64,000 bases of DNA from Takakia lepidozioides (taxonomy: Eukaryota > Streptophyta > Takakiopsida > Takakiales > Takakiaceae), in the NCBI GenBank assembly GCA_030704615.1, contig CM060731.1, positions 57,020,756 through 57,084,755 on the forward strand, given 5' to 3'. Each line of letters opens with the position of its first letter. The first letter of the stretch is position 1. Shown piece after piece: positions 46,159 to 58,100 of this stretch. The position numbers were made by a program, and so were the translations under genes. Below the pieces are notes generated by a model that worked only from the letters and a program-made list of their open reading frames with translations, did no database searches and had not been told where the DNA came from.

Positions 46159-49100
46159 AGACTGGCTTGAAGGCGAAAGCAGAATACTATGCATCCCACA
46201 CAGAAGAGCAGAGGTCTGCAATTGGGCTTGAGGACATTATGAGATTTGAGATGAACAATCAAAGGAAGAACCTCATGAGTGCGTTCGACAAACAAATTCG
46301 CATAGCAGATCCAAGTCTAGGCACGGAATTTCTGGAGCAGGTGAAAGCACATTATGACAAGTATGGCTCCAAGCCAGAAATGACCCAAGAGAATCTACAT
46401 CGCCTTTTCATGTCAATGGTGGACAATGCAACCAAAATCAGGTGGTTGGAGATCTGGAATTCGGATCCACTTGTGAGAGACACCAACATGTTCCCAACTC
46501 CTGAGAGGGACTCGAAAACACAAGCAATAGAAGTTGTTAGCGACCACACATTCGACCAGTGGCTGCACAAGGCAACCTTCTGGAGCCAGGTAAGGCATTC
46601 CCAAAACCATTTTGAACCATTTTGAACCATTCACAAAACCATTCGTGCTCTCTCCCAAATTCTTATGATCTTTCTTGTTGCGGTTGGAAAAACGAGCGGT
46701 GGCTGCACTTGGGGAGTCAATGGCAGACTACAAAATCCAGATGGCTCACCCCTGGATCACACTGGAGGCCTATATCAGGAGATGGAAGCTCGCTGTCTGG
46801 AACAACTGCTTCTTTAGGGAGTTTGAGAGAGACAAAGGAATCTCCAGATCCCACGAATTCAAAAACCAGTACAACAGCGAGCAAGCAATGAAATGATGTA
46901 CAGGTTTGACCTCCCACAAACTGGTGTGTTGCTAGAGGTGTGTGTTTCAGTATTCTTGTGTCATGTTTTCTATGGAGAATTTTGAATTTGCAGGCTTTGA
47001 GGGAGTTCTGAGGGCTCTAGAAGTACAGCCGAGCAACATTGCGTCAACGCAAGCTTGTATCTCGGCTGCAACGCCCATGTCTTGATCTTCATGCATGTGT
47101 GGTTTTGGTTTCACTTGCCTGTACCTGGGGTCTCCAATGGTGTCGTTTTCTGCATTGTGGCTTGTTAAAGGGCACAAACCACAAGGAAAATCAACCTTGC
47201 ATCAATGCAAGGTTGATGGAGGGCCATGGATTTTTGAAGGGTCAGTAGGTCTTCATGTATTCTTTGGCTATTGTTCGCTGTCATTTCCAGTTTTGCTTCT
47301 ACCACGATGAACATGAAGTCAATTTAGAGTGAAATGGTGTTTAGGGCTTATACTATTCCGCCAAACAGCCTTGCGTTGACGCAACGTTGTTTGATGGTCT
47401 GGATTGCTAGATAGGGCCCGCTGAAATGGCACAATTTCCATAATATTGTAGGGTAGTTAATGTCATCAAACACCATGGACAGGTGTTTTCGGCAGAGGTA
47501 TTCAACCTTGCGTCAACGCAAGGTTGAATCTCCATATAAACAGATCTTCGTATGGTTGTTTTCTAGCAATGTTTTCCATTTCTTCTGTACATGAAATCAA
47601 CCTTCCGTTAGCGCAATGTTGAATTGCACTTGTCAATCCCTGTCTTTTTCCATGCAAAATTATCACATGTGGATCCGCCAATCAACCTTGCGTCAACGCA
47701 AGGTTGATTGGGGATTCCATGTTTTGCATGCGATGGATTATGACTTTTCATCTGGTAAGTGTTCGTTGAAAGTGCAATTCTCAACATTTGGGGATTTTTT
47801 TTTCAGCTCGAATCGACATTGCGTCAACGCAAGGTTGATTCGGGATGATAAATGTTCGTTTCGACGAGTTTCTGATTTGCTTTACAAAACCCTTCTGATG
47901 AGGTATGCTCTGTGAGCTGTTCAAATCGAATGAGTGTCTGAGTTTTTGGTGTGCGTGATTCAGGTACATGTATCATGTTCTCATACCGGGAAAGTACCTT
48001 AGCGATGACCCTGAATTCATCTACTCATGGGCTGACCCCTCCAATGACAAGACAATGTACACGGCTGGTATTGCCAGAGACTGGAGCATGGTGCATTTTA
48101 GAGACTGTGGGTGGTACCTTGATCTGCCAAAACAGGACACACCATTCGATGAAGTGGTTTTGAGAAACCTTAACGTCAATGCCGCGACACTTGCCCCGCT
48201 TGCTAACAAAGACATTCAGGACAGAATCATTCAAGCTCTAGCTGCAAAAGAGCCTGAAAAATCGGCTACTCCAAAACGGAAGGGGAAGATTGCCGGGGAT
48301 CCGAAGGGGAAGGGGAAGAGTGCAGCTACGCAGGAACAGGGCCCCTCACAGGCCGCAAAAAGACACCCTTCTCCAACTAGGAAGGATAAGAGAACACCAA
48401 AGTCGAGGGAGCAGCCTTTCGAGGCGAGAGAACATCCATCCAGGGTTTTGGGCCAGTTCCACCGTAAGGTGGTGAATGAAAGTTTTTTGGCAATGATGGA
48501 ATCCAGGAAGTCCACATTCAAAGGGCTGCCGTCGAAATCATGGGACATGCTTGTTTCGTTCCTTACTCAGGTAAGCACATATGTCTTTACTGTGGCATGA
48601 ATGATTTTGTTTTGGCAACTTGTTTTGACTTATCAACAAGATTGATTTCGTATTGGATTTCGATTAGGCTTGTGACATTGTCTTTTGTTTTTTGGTACAG
48701 GTCACAAAAAGGCCAGATTGGGAAAATGGAGTTCAGCAGTCGTACGCGACTGACCTTGTGGTGCTGGACATTCCTGACGGTTTGCCCGTCCTTGATGTGT
48801 TACCTTCCAATGCAACCCCTACTTGGAACAAATCGGATTCTCGTTACTGGCAGTGGGCTTTCTCATTCAGCAACAAATTCCTTTCTCTCGGGGGCTCTTC
48901 TTCTCATGCAGTCAAAGGACATGTCGGCACGGAGAACTCTTTTTAGCTACATGAAAGCATCCGGGTTTCGTGTCATCAAAACTTGGACATGCATCAACAC
49001 CCTGCCTCTTACGAAGGGCGAGTTCCCGGGGCAGAAAGTGAGTTGGTTCCTATCAATGAAAGTTTCGTGGTTCTCCACTAAGTGTCAAAAGTAGGTTATG

Positions 49101-50037
49101 TCTTTTTGCTCATGCTCTCTTCGAAATTTGTGGCAGACTCGGGTGTTTGAAGCTTTGTGCCTGGTGAGGGTGCGGAAGGACACCCTTCCTCCTGGTATTG
49201 CTGAGTTCCAGTTGAGGGACCTTGCAGCTCACATTGACCCTACCTACGAGCTTGTCGAGGATGATGTAATCTTCAATTACGTGGACTCGGGTCAAACTAC
49301 AAAAAGGTCGAATGGTGTCCCTTGAAGAGGTGCTCGGGAGAAATCCCAGCTTTCATGCAGACTGTGGTGGAGACATGCAGCCGTCACGGTGGTCGAGTGG
49401 TTGACTTGTCTATTGGCACAGGTGGGGCCCTGAACTCTGTTTTTGAAATATGGACTGTGGCAGCTTCAATATATAGAGGGAAGCCCTATTTTAATTTCTC
49501 GTTTGTCTTCGATTTGCAGGAGCATCTTTTCATGCGTGTAAAAGCGCCGGAACGCACTTCTTCGGCATGGAGGCTGATTCAGAGCTCTTCTCAAGCGAGC
49601 TTCATCAGTTTGAGTCGGGCACTACTTCTGCCCCATCCACAGAGGCAGTTCTGGAGGAGCCCGAAGCGCCTGACGAGGATCTCGACGTGGACTCTGATTT
49701 TGAGTGTGAGTAATTTCAGCTACTTGTCGTGAAATATATGTTGCATTTCCTTGTGTCATTCCCGTTCGACAGATGGTTGCTTTCATGGCATATTTCTAGA
49801 TGATGACATCTATCACCATTCCTCTTCTTGCTTTCCAGAGTGCGGCACCAGTCATCGAATCAGCAGACACCTTTCGGTTTCCAAGGATACTACATGACCC
49901 CGAGTCCCCCTCGAGCTTACCACTTGCCGGTTTACGCGGAAGCATGCACACGGGTGTTGTCCCAACAAACAATGTATTCGCCTCTCTATTCGGTCATGGC
50001 AGAAAAAAACATTGCAGATGGGCTGTTGTGTTCATAG
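46159..50037 (+). pseudogene. Multi-exon gene with circularly permuted amino-methyltransferase motif order; two frameshifts
   Basis: Exons placed: 46159-46589 (helical, EEQRSAIGLEDIMRFEMNNQ), about 46690-46890, perhaps 46994-47080, 47964-48570, 48701-49037, 49137-49421, 49520-49703, 49839-50037 (TAG). From 47964 on, all junctions are GT-AG with consistent phase. 47964-48570 begins YMYHVLIPGKYLSDD and ends in a Lys/Pro-rich linker. 48701 onward carries ATDLVVLDIPDGLP, the position and shape of a catalytic motif IV. After that come GALLLMQSKD and SGFRVIKTW strands. Then VVDLSIGTG / ASFHACKSAGTHFFGMEADS across an exon join matches SAM motifs I and II. Motif IV before motif I is the permuted order of beta-class N6/N4 and MT-A70-type enzymes, but the usual DPPY/DPPW is DIPD here. 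Single-base frameshifts lie in G runs near 48890-48894 and 49289-49291. A TGA also ends the 46.69-kb exon in its best frame. Start uncertain. Confidence 0.55.
47029..47842. repeat. Array of seven dispersed hairpins with a shared core
   Basis: Positions: 47029-47065, 47190-47217, 47363-47392, 47500-47529, 47596-47625, 47678-47711, 47809-47842. The core is arm TCAACCTTGCG, loop TCAA, arm CGCAAGGTTGA. Copies 2, 4 and 6 are perfectly paired (12, 13 and 15 bp). Copy 2 has a compensated change (GCA/TGC). Copy 3 has the loop TTGA, the reverse complement. Outer stem bases differ between copies but still pair within each: AAT/ATT, CCAAT/ATTGG, CGAAT/ATTCG, AAAC/GTTT, CCGAG/CTCGG. Copies 1, 5 and 7 have mismatches. 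Spacing is 82-173 bp. They lie between exons of the methyltransferase-like gene. Confidence 0.92.
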
Positions 50038-50039
50038 AT

Positions 50040-51540
50040 GATATCTGCTTCTCTTTGCTGTTCGAAGGTAGGCTTCCCGCACTGAGTTTAAATTTCAGTC
50101 TAGTGCCGAGGGTAGGTAAACCCTTGAGGTCATCCATGATGGCCTCTCCCATGTCACAGACTGGAAACAAGTTCAGGGAAGTTTTCTGCCTAAATTCATT
50201 TTCATCAGACAATTTCCTGGTAACAGACATGGCTTTGGACACTACAGCCTCTAAGTCAGATTTATCCAGCAGGGTCATGGCTTGCGCGGAATGCACTGGT
50301 CCAGAGAGACCTCTCGAATTCAAGGTTATAATTGACCAAAAATGAAGTAGGAAAATCTTTGAGGTTGGCCGCTGCACCAAAAACGAAATCAGCTGGTGTT
50401 CACTGATGCAAAAGGAGGTTAGTGTGGGTGGAGGCCTTCACGTAGCGCCAAGTTACCTCCCTATCAAGCCGGTAGAGAGTAGAGAGACATGTATCGGTTC
50501 TGCCATCGAGGTGGGAGCTGGTTGGGCCGCGACACTATTCTTCCAGTTGGGTTGGGCCTCTGTAATTGAGAATGTGGACTGTGTTGGTGAGATTAACGCT
50601 CTTCTGCTTCGGTCTCGAGGATTTCGTCTATCAGAGTAAAACCGTTGTGTAGTGTGTCACAAGTTCGGAATTTTGCTCTCTGCGAGCAGCAGTGAGCGAT
50701 AACCGATTCTCCTTGGTCCAGAAGGTACACTGAACATTCCAGAGGAGACCTCTGGGCTACATACTCACTGTATATCAGAGTTCAAGTCCAGGTGTTTGGG
50801 CTGCAACTTAGCCCCCAGTGACGCATAATAATCGCTCGACAGAGAGAGGTGAGAGTCAAAATAATCTTGGATTTCCCTCCTTACAGTGAACGCCACAGGC
50901 CTGCTGTCCATTGGGCATGTCGAGATGAATGATTTGACGCCCTGCATGATTCCAGGCCCTCTTTTCCCTTGGAGGTAGAAAGAAGGGAAAGGATAATCCT
51001 CCCTGCAGAAGATGAGACGAGACAGGTGGCCATCAACTCTTCCTGCAGGGTTGCAACGTTGCAACAACGTTGGGAAGGATTGCAAACGAAAGTTTTGCCA
51101 TTAAGCTTACCGAGTTCCCAGTTTGTGAAATTGGTCTCATGGGAGTTACCTAGCACTTGCTGGGTCTTGCGTGCGTTGCGTTTGAAGCTGTCCATCCTTC
51201 GAACAATGTCGCACTGAATGCCTCCAAATAGACCAACTCTCACACCCTACTTAGCTGCAACCTTCCAAGGTTGTCCCTTCAAAGGATCCAGGGTATTTAT
51301 ATCCACACCTGTGGATCTGTTCCAGATCTTGACATCAGAAAGAAGATGGGTTTCCATAACCATTTGCCCGACCACTTCCGGGTATACCCATCCTGAAACC
51401 AATTCTTCAAGTTATAAGTCACACACTTACCTGCGTCAAGCCAAGATCAATTCTGGGTACAAATCCACATATGTAAACCACCTTGTTGGCTGTGCGCAAG
51501 CACCATGGCAAGTTTGGGTATCTTGTACCCTGGTGGGCTG
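50040..51540 (-). pseudogene. Decayed coding region, unrecognised
   Basis: Minus-strand pieces look like real protein. 51400-51080 reads LDPLKGQPWKVAAK, a TAG, then GVRVGLFGGIQCDIVRRMDS and NFTNWELGKLNGK. Near 50960-50870, MPNGQQACGVHC is readable. 50340-50050 reads SAQAMTLLDKSDLEAVVSKA and DMGEAIMDDLKGLPTLGTRL. The pieces lie in different frames with stops between, and no clear splice sites join them. I do not recognise the family. It lies tail-to-tail with the methyltransferase-like gene, whose last exon it nearly overlaps. Confidence 0.35.
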
Positions 51541-52108
51541 AAAGCTGAAACCCCACAGCCAGTATGTCTTCAATCGCACATCATAGACAATTTTTGTACA
51601 GTAGCTCACTGATCATATCAGTGTTTGTATATCTGACTTGCAGTGGTAAGAGCACCACAATTCCATTCCTTCTGTACCTTACTCTCCTGAGATTGAAGGT
51701 TTGGCATGGCCTTAAAGTTTCATCCAAGTAAAGGTCAAATTGGTACGACTTTCATTAAAAATAAGCTAGGAATCATCTCAGGAATCATTATCAGTCAAAC
51801 GCAGATCATCACTTTCTTGCAGAAGTAGGCCATTCACTGTATGAGCTTTTGAGAAAAGGAATGGACTTGGAAGCGATGATCTTAACTTTTCATAGGGCAC
51901 ATGACACATCTCATGAAGTGGCTACACCTCAATCAAGTCAATCATCCCCTCCTACAAAACAATTGCTTGCTTAGCTACGTTACCTGTAAACATTGAAGTT
52001 TCACGAGAGTTGACAGCCTCCTCTAAGCTGGAGGTGGAGAATCAAAATTGGACATCCAATGTCTATTCAAGGCTGCACCAGTACCTCAATTTTAATCATT
52101 AATCACTG
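51541..52108. other. Spacer; 3' flank of the SUVR5-like gene
   Basis: No gene seen. It should contain the 3' untranslated region and poly(A) site of the minus-strand SUVR5-like gene that ends at 52109. Confidence 0.4.
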
Positions 52109-55100
52109 TTAGTAGAGCCTCCCACTGCAGCCTGGGCCACCACAATGACAAGGGCATCCCTTTCCAGGGAGCCGCTTGTACCTGTAGTTGTAGGCCAGCT
52201 CCTCCCCCATAGCAATCTGAGTACACAATGGTGGCTCATTAATATCATTACCCCCACCCACATAAGGTCTAACCATCCATCTATCACACTTAAAAGAGCC
52301 CCTGAATACTGATGATCACCACCCACACAGCCATAAATTGTGCTAAAGGCAGTGCTAGGGTTTCCCTCTGCAAACAGTCCTGTACTTCTCAGATGCAACT
52401 TGCACCTGCTGCTGAGGACTACTGACTGATTTGCTACGAAATTAAAACATCTGCAGAAGAGGCTCTATGCTCAGGTTGACTTCTTACACCATCCAACGAG
52501 ATTCATATCCAACACTCAAAAGCTAAACATAAGATGCCCTGACTATGTTATGAAGTTTCTTCCTTTCTGTAGTTGTTGTTCATCAACTTTTGCATTATAT
52601 GTTGTGCCCCGTGTGTATCTGTGGGCTAGAAACCACATGTGAAGCCCCAAGGGCCCATGGGAATGAAGTCTGAATTGCAGACTCACGATAAAAGGGAAGC
52701 TCCACGGAAGGTGGAGCTTCCATCCAATGGACAGCTGTTGAAGTGAGAACATATTCTCGAAATTAAAACTCAAATGAACGTGATGCTGTAAAATGGGGTT
52801 AGTGTCCACTGCCTAAGCCCAATTTGGCAACTTTCAGATTTGATTATCAAGCAGTAAAAATGCTAAGATGCTGGGTTGTAGTTACAAAAGATGGGATACG
52901 TACATCCTGTTTGGCAAAGAAGCCGATATGTGCCAGCTGGCAATCCATACTTTCCACCAGTACCACATAATTGATCAAATTGGGAGCACAGCTGCAAGTC
53001 ACATGCACGATGTTTGCTCAGCAAATAAATTCCGGAGTTTTCATCCTGGGGACACTGCTCTGGTAGAGATAACTATCATAGTATGATCCTTAGGATTTCT
53101 CTACCCTCCCGACCACAGAACGTTTGTGGAGAATGTATCAGGGCCATGATGTAGAAGCAGATGCTGTGGCCTTCTGGTCCTTAATCCTTTAGGATACCTC
53201 CTCTTCAGACGGTTGACAATCTATTTTATGCGTGTCCCACAACAATCAACCCTTATTGAACATTCATCTCAGTGAGAGCAGAGGAAAAGGTGGGGAAAGA
53301 TGGAAACAGGTAGATGCAAATGACTCAGGTCAACAGCGCAGAGAGGGTTGACATCCGAAAGGCAGCTAGGTAGATGTGGTTTTACAAGATACTAATTTCC
53401 TCTCCGAATACCCCTCCTGGAAGTACAGATTGTTTCCTTTAGCCTACCCCCTAATCTTGGTTGTGTTATTTAAGCTGAAGCCTACACGTAGGAGCGAAGG
53501 ATTGCAGCACATGAAGAGCTAAAAACACCTAAGGCTGGCTTTTACCTATGATTGATAAACCGTGCAACATTTCCAAACTTTGTTGCATCGATGACAAATG
53601 GCTTGGAATCCCTTTTGGGTCGTGATCTGTTAACATCCAAATGGGCATCGATATTGTACAAGTAGCTACAGCCTTCTTGGTCATACCTGGCAGATACCCA
53701 AGTTTTCAGTTATGACATGACGGGTCCAGAACAACTTGGCCACATAATACACATGAAGCTGGTTCTAGAAGATGCTCGCACAAAAACAAACAAGAGGCTT
53801 CACCTCTCGCCCCTTCTGTTGGCCTCGCGGTCATTGAGAACTTCCCCAATGTACTCGCAGACAAACGTCCCTCGAGCTATAGGTTGTGCCGCTCTCACTG
53901 CCCAGCCCTGCATAGCACATCCCAGCCCATCCACAAAGGATAGCACTTCACCCCAATTATCCTATGTGAACTCAGCATTGATGTGGGGCCTAGCTACTAG
54001 CATCTTACCTTGGCATATGCCCATGTTTGATTGCAAGCACTATGCCAACAAAACACATCAGATGCTTGCACACAAAGAGGTACAAGCTCAAGCATCATGG
54101 GGTCACCTTGTGCCGGGATTTAAACACTTCCAGCTTCACACAGACGCCTTTTTGTACCACACGGTTCTGGCATGTGTCGCTACAGTGACAGTTGCTGTTG
54201 CACTCATACACCATGAACCCCTCCTGCTACCCAACCAACCCACAGATCAGTACCGGGAAGATAGTGCAGAAACATTGCAAGGGATCAATTGCGCAAAGCA
54301 TTCCGTTGGGCAAGGACTCTATCATGAAGTCATTTTCTAAAATTTTGATCTTTTTACTATTGGCCTTGCTTACTTGGCAGATAGAAGAACCGACTGACTT
54401 GTGTATCCTGTTCATAAAGGACTAGACCATAAACAACTCCCATTGGAGAACTGCAAGAGGCCAACATGACTTCAAAGGATTGGGTACTCCGTATACAAAT
54501 TGCACAGTTACTGTAGGGAAGCCTCTTTTGGAAGAGGAGGTCTCCACACATACTTGATGCTGCCTGTAAAGCCTTGGGCATGACATGAGGAATGATTCTG
54601 AGGTAGAAGTACTCATGCGTTGGTGAAAGTTCTGACCCAACACTCATGGACTATACTTCAAATGTGGCAAGCAACTTCCCTCCAAACTACCACACTTACC
54701 TCAAGAATGATGCACCCCATGTTGTCATAAGGGAATCGGCCCCGGATGAAGTGTCCATCAATGTCCAGAGCCTCCGGATTGTCATTGTCAAACATTGCCA
54801 CATGTTCACATGTAAGGGGGTCACATGTCTTGTGTCTACATGAGCATCCCACCTGTGAACTCTGTACAATCACAACATGCTTTCGTAGTCAGTGTTCACT
54901 ATCCATTATATGAGACCATAAGGTTAAGCAGGTCTTCTTTAAATGGAGCTGTCAACTCAATACATCAACCACCCCTACAGGCAGGAGTTAGCTGGCTGTG
55001 CCAGCTGGAAACAGAAGCAAACTCAAGATGTAGGTTATAGCTCTGGGCAGACAATGCTGCTATTCTGTATAGCAGATGCCCCAATAAACTTGAAAAACTA

Positions 55101-58100
55101 CTGAATCTCACTTACAAATGAGATCCAAGTTGTTGGGTGTGACCATGACTCAGAAACAAAAAGTGGAGAGCCATTGTAACCTCAAGATAGGTGAGAGTAA
55201 ACCTTAGTATCCAGGCCCAACAAAGGGTCCAGGAGCCTTTGAGTCACATAGGTAAAACTCTCCCATGGCCGGAGTTTGTCAGGCTGGAATCTCAGGCCTT
55301 GGCTATCGATGCACAAGGAACAACTACAGGGCTGCATGACATCTTCATCAACCACACAGGCAATAGGGACTCTCTCCTGCCCATTACTCAGGTCATGAGA
55401 GAGCACTATACGACCTTCCGGTCCCCCACTCTCTTCAATTTCAGCAGACTCCTGCACTCCTAAACCAGGCTCCTCCTCCTTGGGGTAATCTGCAGCAAAT
55501 AGCATCACACCGATTTATAAGAGAACATTCCTCATATTCTATGATTGCACTGTTGGCACCTACTCTCATTAGAGGGAAATTAACCTTGATATGACAAACC
55601 TGTGAGTTCTCAGATCTCAGGTCAAAATCCTTTTTGGTCCTGCCATCCAGCTGCAGTGTGCAAGGCGGTTCTGTGGTCGCTATGGAGTGTTCTCATCCAA
55701 CATATGCTAATTACATAAATGAGAGTGCCTAATAAACTTGAACTGGCGCTTGAGAGATAACAAAAGATTAAAAGATACCTACATCCAAGGTAAAGAAGCA
55801 TTTGAGATGAAAACAAAGGCACCAGGACAAAACCTCAATTAGAATATCCTATTTATAGCCCATGGTAAGGACGCTTATTCATATGGTCAGGACCCCAGCT
55901 ATGCAGATGAGAGCTTTTGATGACCTCCTGAATATTCAAACAAGATCTACATGGCGCACCCTATGATTTCCAATTATGGAAGGCCTCAATACTTGTCAAT
56001 AGCATGAGAACGTATGCCAACAAAAATGTTAACACCTTAATGACCTAATAGGATAGAAAAATAACTAAGCTGACTACCTGTATGCATTTCAACAGAGCCC
56101 TCTGTAAACCCATTCATATCCACTTCCAATGTCGGAGCCGGTCTCTCCACAGGATTGTAGGGTCTGCACCCATTGGGACACTTGTATCCCTCTCTGTGCC
56201 ATCGAATCTCCACTTTTGCTTCACTGCAGAGATATGCAGCATGCACGTGAAGGCGTGGAGGCAAATGCACGTACTTCTTCCCCAGTTCATGATAAAGCCA
56301 GGCCTGACAGCAGGCAACACGTGCTGCATTCAAAATCTGTGTTTTGTTGGGGAAGGACTGAAGCTTCGGACTTTGAGATGATGGCAGGATGCCATCCTCA
56401 GAGAGCGTGTAAAGGCCTGTCTTGGCCTTCCCTTGACCATCCGATATAAAGGCCTGCTTAAGACTTGGATGCTCAGCCTGGTGATGCCGTCCCAGGTCGG
56501 GTAACAGACGAAACCGTTTCCCACACTGGCGGCATTTATATTTATTAGGGCTTGCAGATGTAGCAGCATTTTCCTCACTATAGGCAGACTCCCTCTTCAA
56601 CGTCTCTTGCTTCACTGCTTTCATACGTTGTAAGATTGCCTCTGCCCCACCTCCTTTTTTCCTCACTGCCACCAGCTTTCCATTCCTCTGTGGCAGGTTC
56701 TTTGACTTAGCTCTAGCACGGGACCTCCATTTTTCCGCATCTCTTTCTTTGGGCAGCTCCTCGATGCCTGCAGGAGCTGTCTGCCTATCTTGCTTTTTCC
56801 GCACAGGAAGCTTGTGAGGAGGGGAGCTATCCAGTGATATCAACGAAGCGATGTTTCCAGAGGGGTCTATCATAGGTGATATAGAGGCATCTGAGCGATT
56901 TAGATGCTCAGCCTGGTGATGTCGTCCCAAGTCTGGCAATAGAGCAAACCTTACCCCACAATACCGACATGTGTACTTGAGATGGGGAGCAGATGCTGCA
57001 CCATTTCCAGCATGCATGGCCAAACTCTCCTCGATGACCGCATAAGGTGTCCCAATACCATGTCCCACCATCTGATCCTTATGAGCCATCTCCTTGTGAT
57101 GATGCAGGTCCCAGTGTGTGTCAAACTCTTCAGTACAATAGCAACATTTTTTCGGCATCTGGGCTGCCGGGATACCGGCCCCTACCTGACCAGCAAATTG
57201 CTTGCTGCTGAACAGTGATGAATGATGTTCTTCTACATGCTGCCATAAGTAGTCAAAGTCCATGAACTGCTGGTCACACATGACACAGACTGACCAGGCT
57301 GAGTTCAGGCGATGGGATGGGTGCACAGACTTGTAGTGCCTCACTAGGCCCTGTCTGTTGGTGTATTGGTGTGCACAAACACAGCAGGCCAATGCCTTTT
57401 GAAACAGATTGGCCTCCTTCTTGTGCTGCTCCTTCCAGTGTTTCCCAAGTGACGACAGATGTGAAAAGTTCTCATGGCATAAACCACACATGTTCAACTT
57501 TTCCATATCAACTTGGGCACCCTGAATCTGCAGATCGAGAGACAAACAGACGGTCTGATTTCAGAAGGCTCTGCTTGTTCTAGTAATCCTTCAATCCAAG
57601 CTGACCGACTGCAGAGGAGCAAACAGAATCATGTAGTCGTGAATGTCTTGATTTAACGAGTTCACAATCCACAATAATTTTTGAGCCAAAGATGGTAACA
57701 GAGGAAGAAAGAAATGACAGGAAATGACACTTTATAACGTCTCTGGAAAGCTCTAGAGCTTATGGGACAAGAGAAAGCAGGAAAAGAGAAAGACAGAGGG
57801 ACCCACAACAAACAGCCAAAAACAACAACTATTGATGAAGGGATTGTGTAAGATGTAACACCTCATGCAGATGTGCTGCCAAGCATTCCTGATCCTTGTG
57901 GGAACACCTCTGTAAGAGATTGACCATCTCGGAATAGTCACTAGTATCTCACCCAGATCTCGTAGTAGAAAGAAGAAATGAAAGAAGAAATCAAAGAAGA
58001 AATGTTCTTCAATTCAATTTTCCTTGTGTCATCTCTAGCACAAGTGGGGCGCGAATGGTCAACTGCAGGTTGTTCCACCTACAAGTAGAATGTAGGAGCC

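Noticed and set aside
47029-47842. CRISPR-like array
   Set aside because: The units are palindromes with irregular spacing of 82-173 bp in a plant gene, copies are in both loop orientations, and there are no uniform spacers or cas genes.
53717-54340. 207-codon plus-strand ORF at 53.7-54.3 kb
   Set aside because: It is the antisense shadow of SET-domain exons on the minus strand, which match SUVR5 residue by residue.
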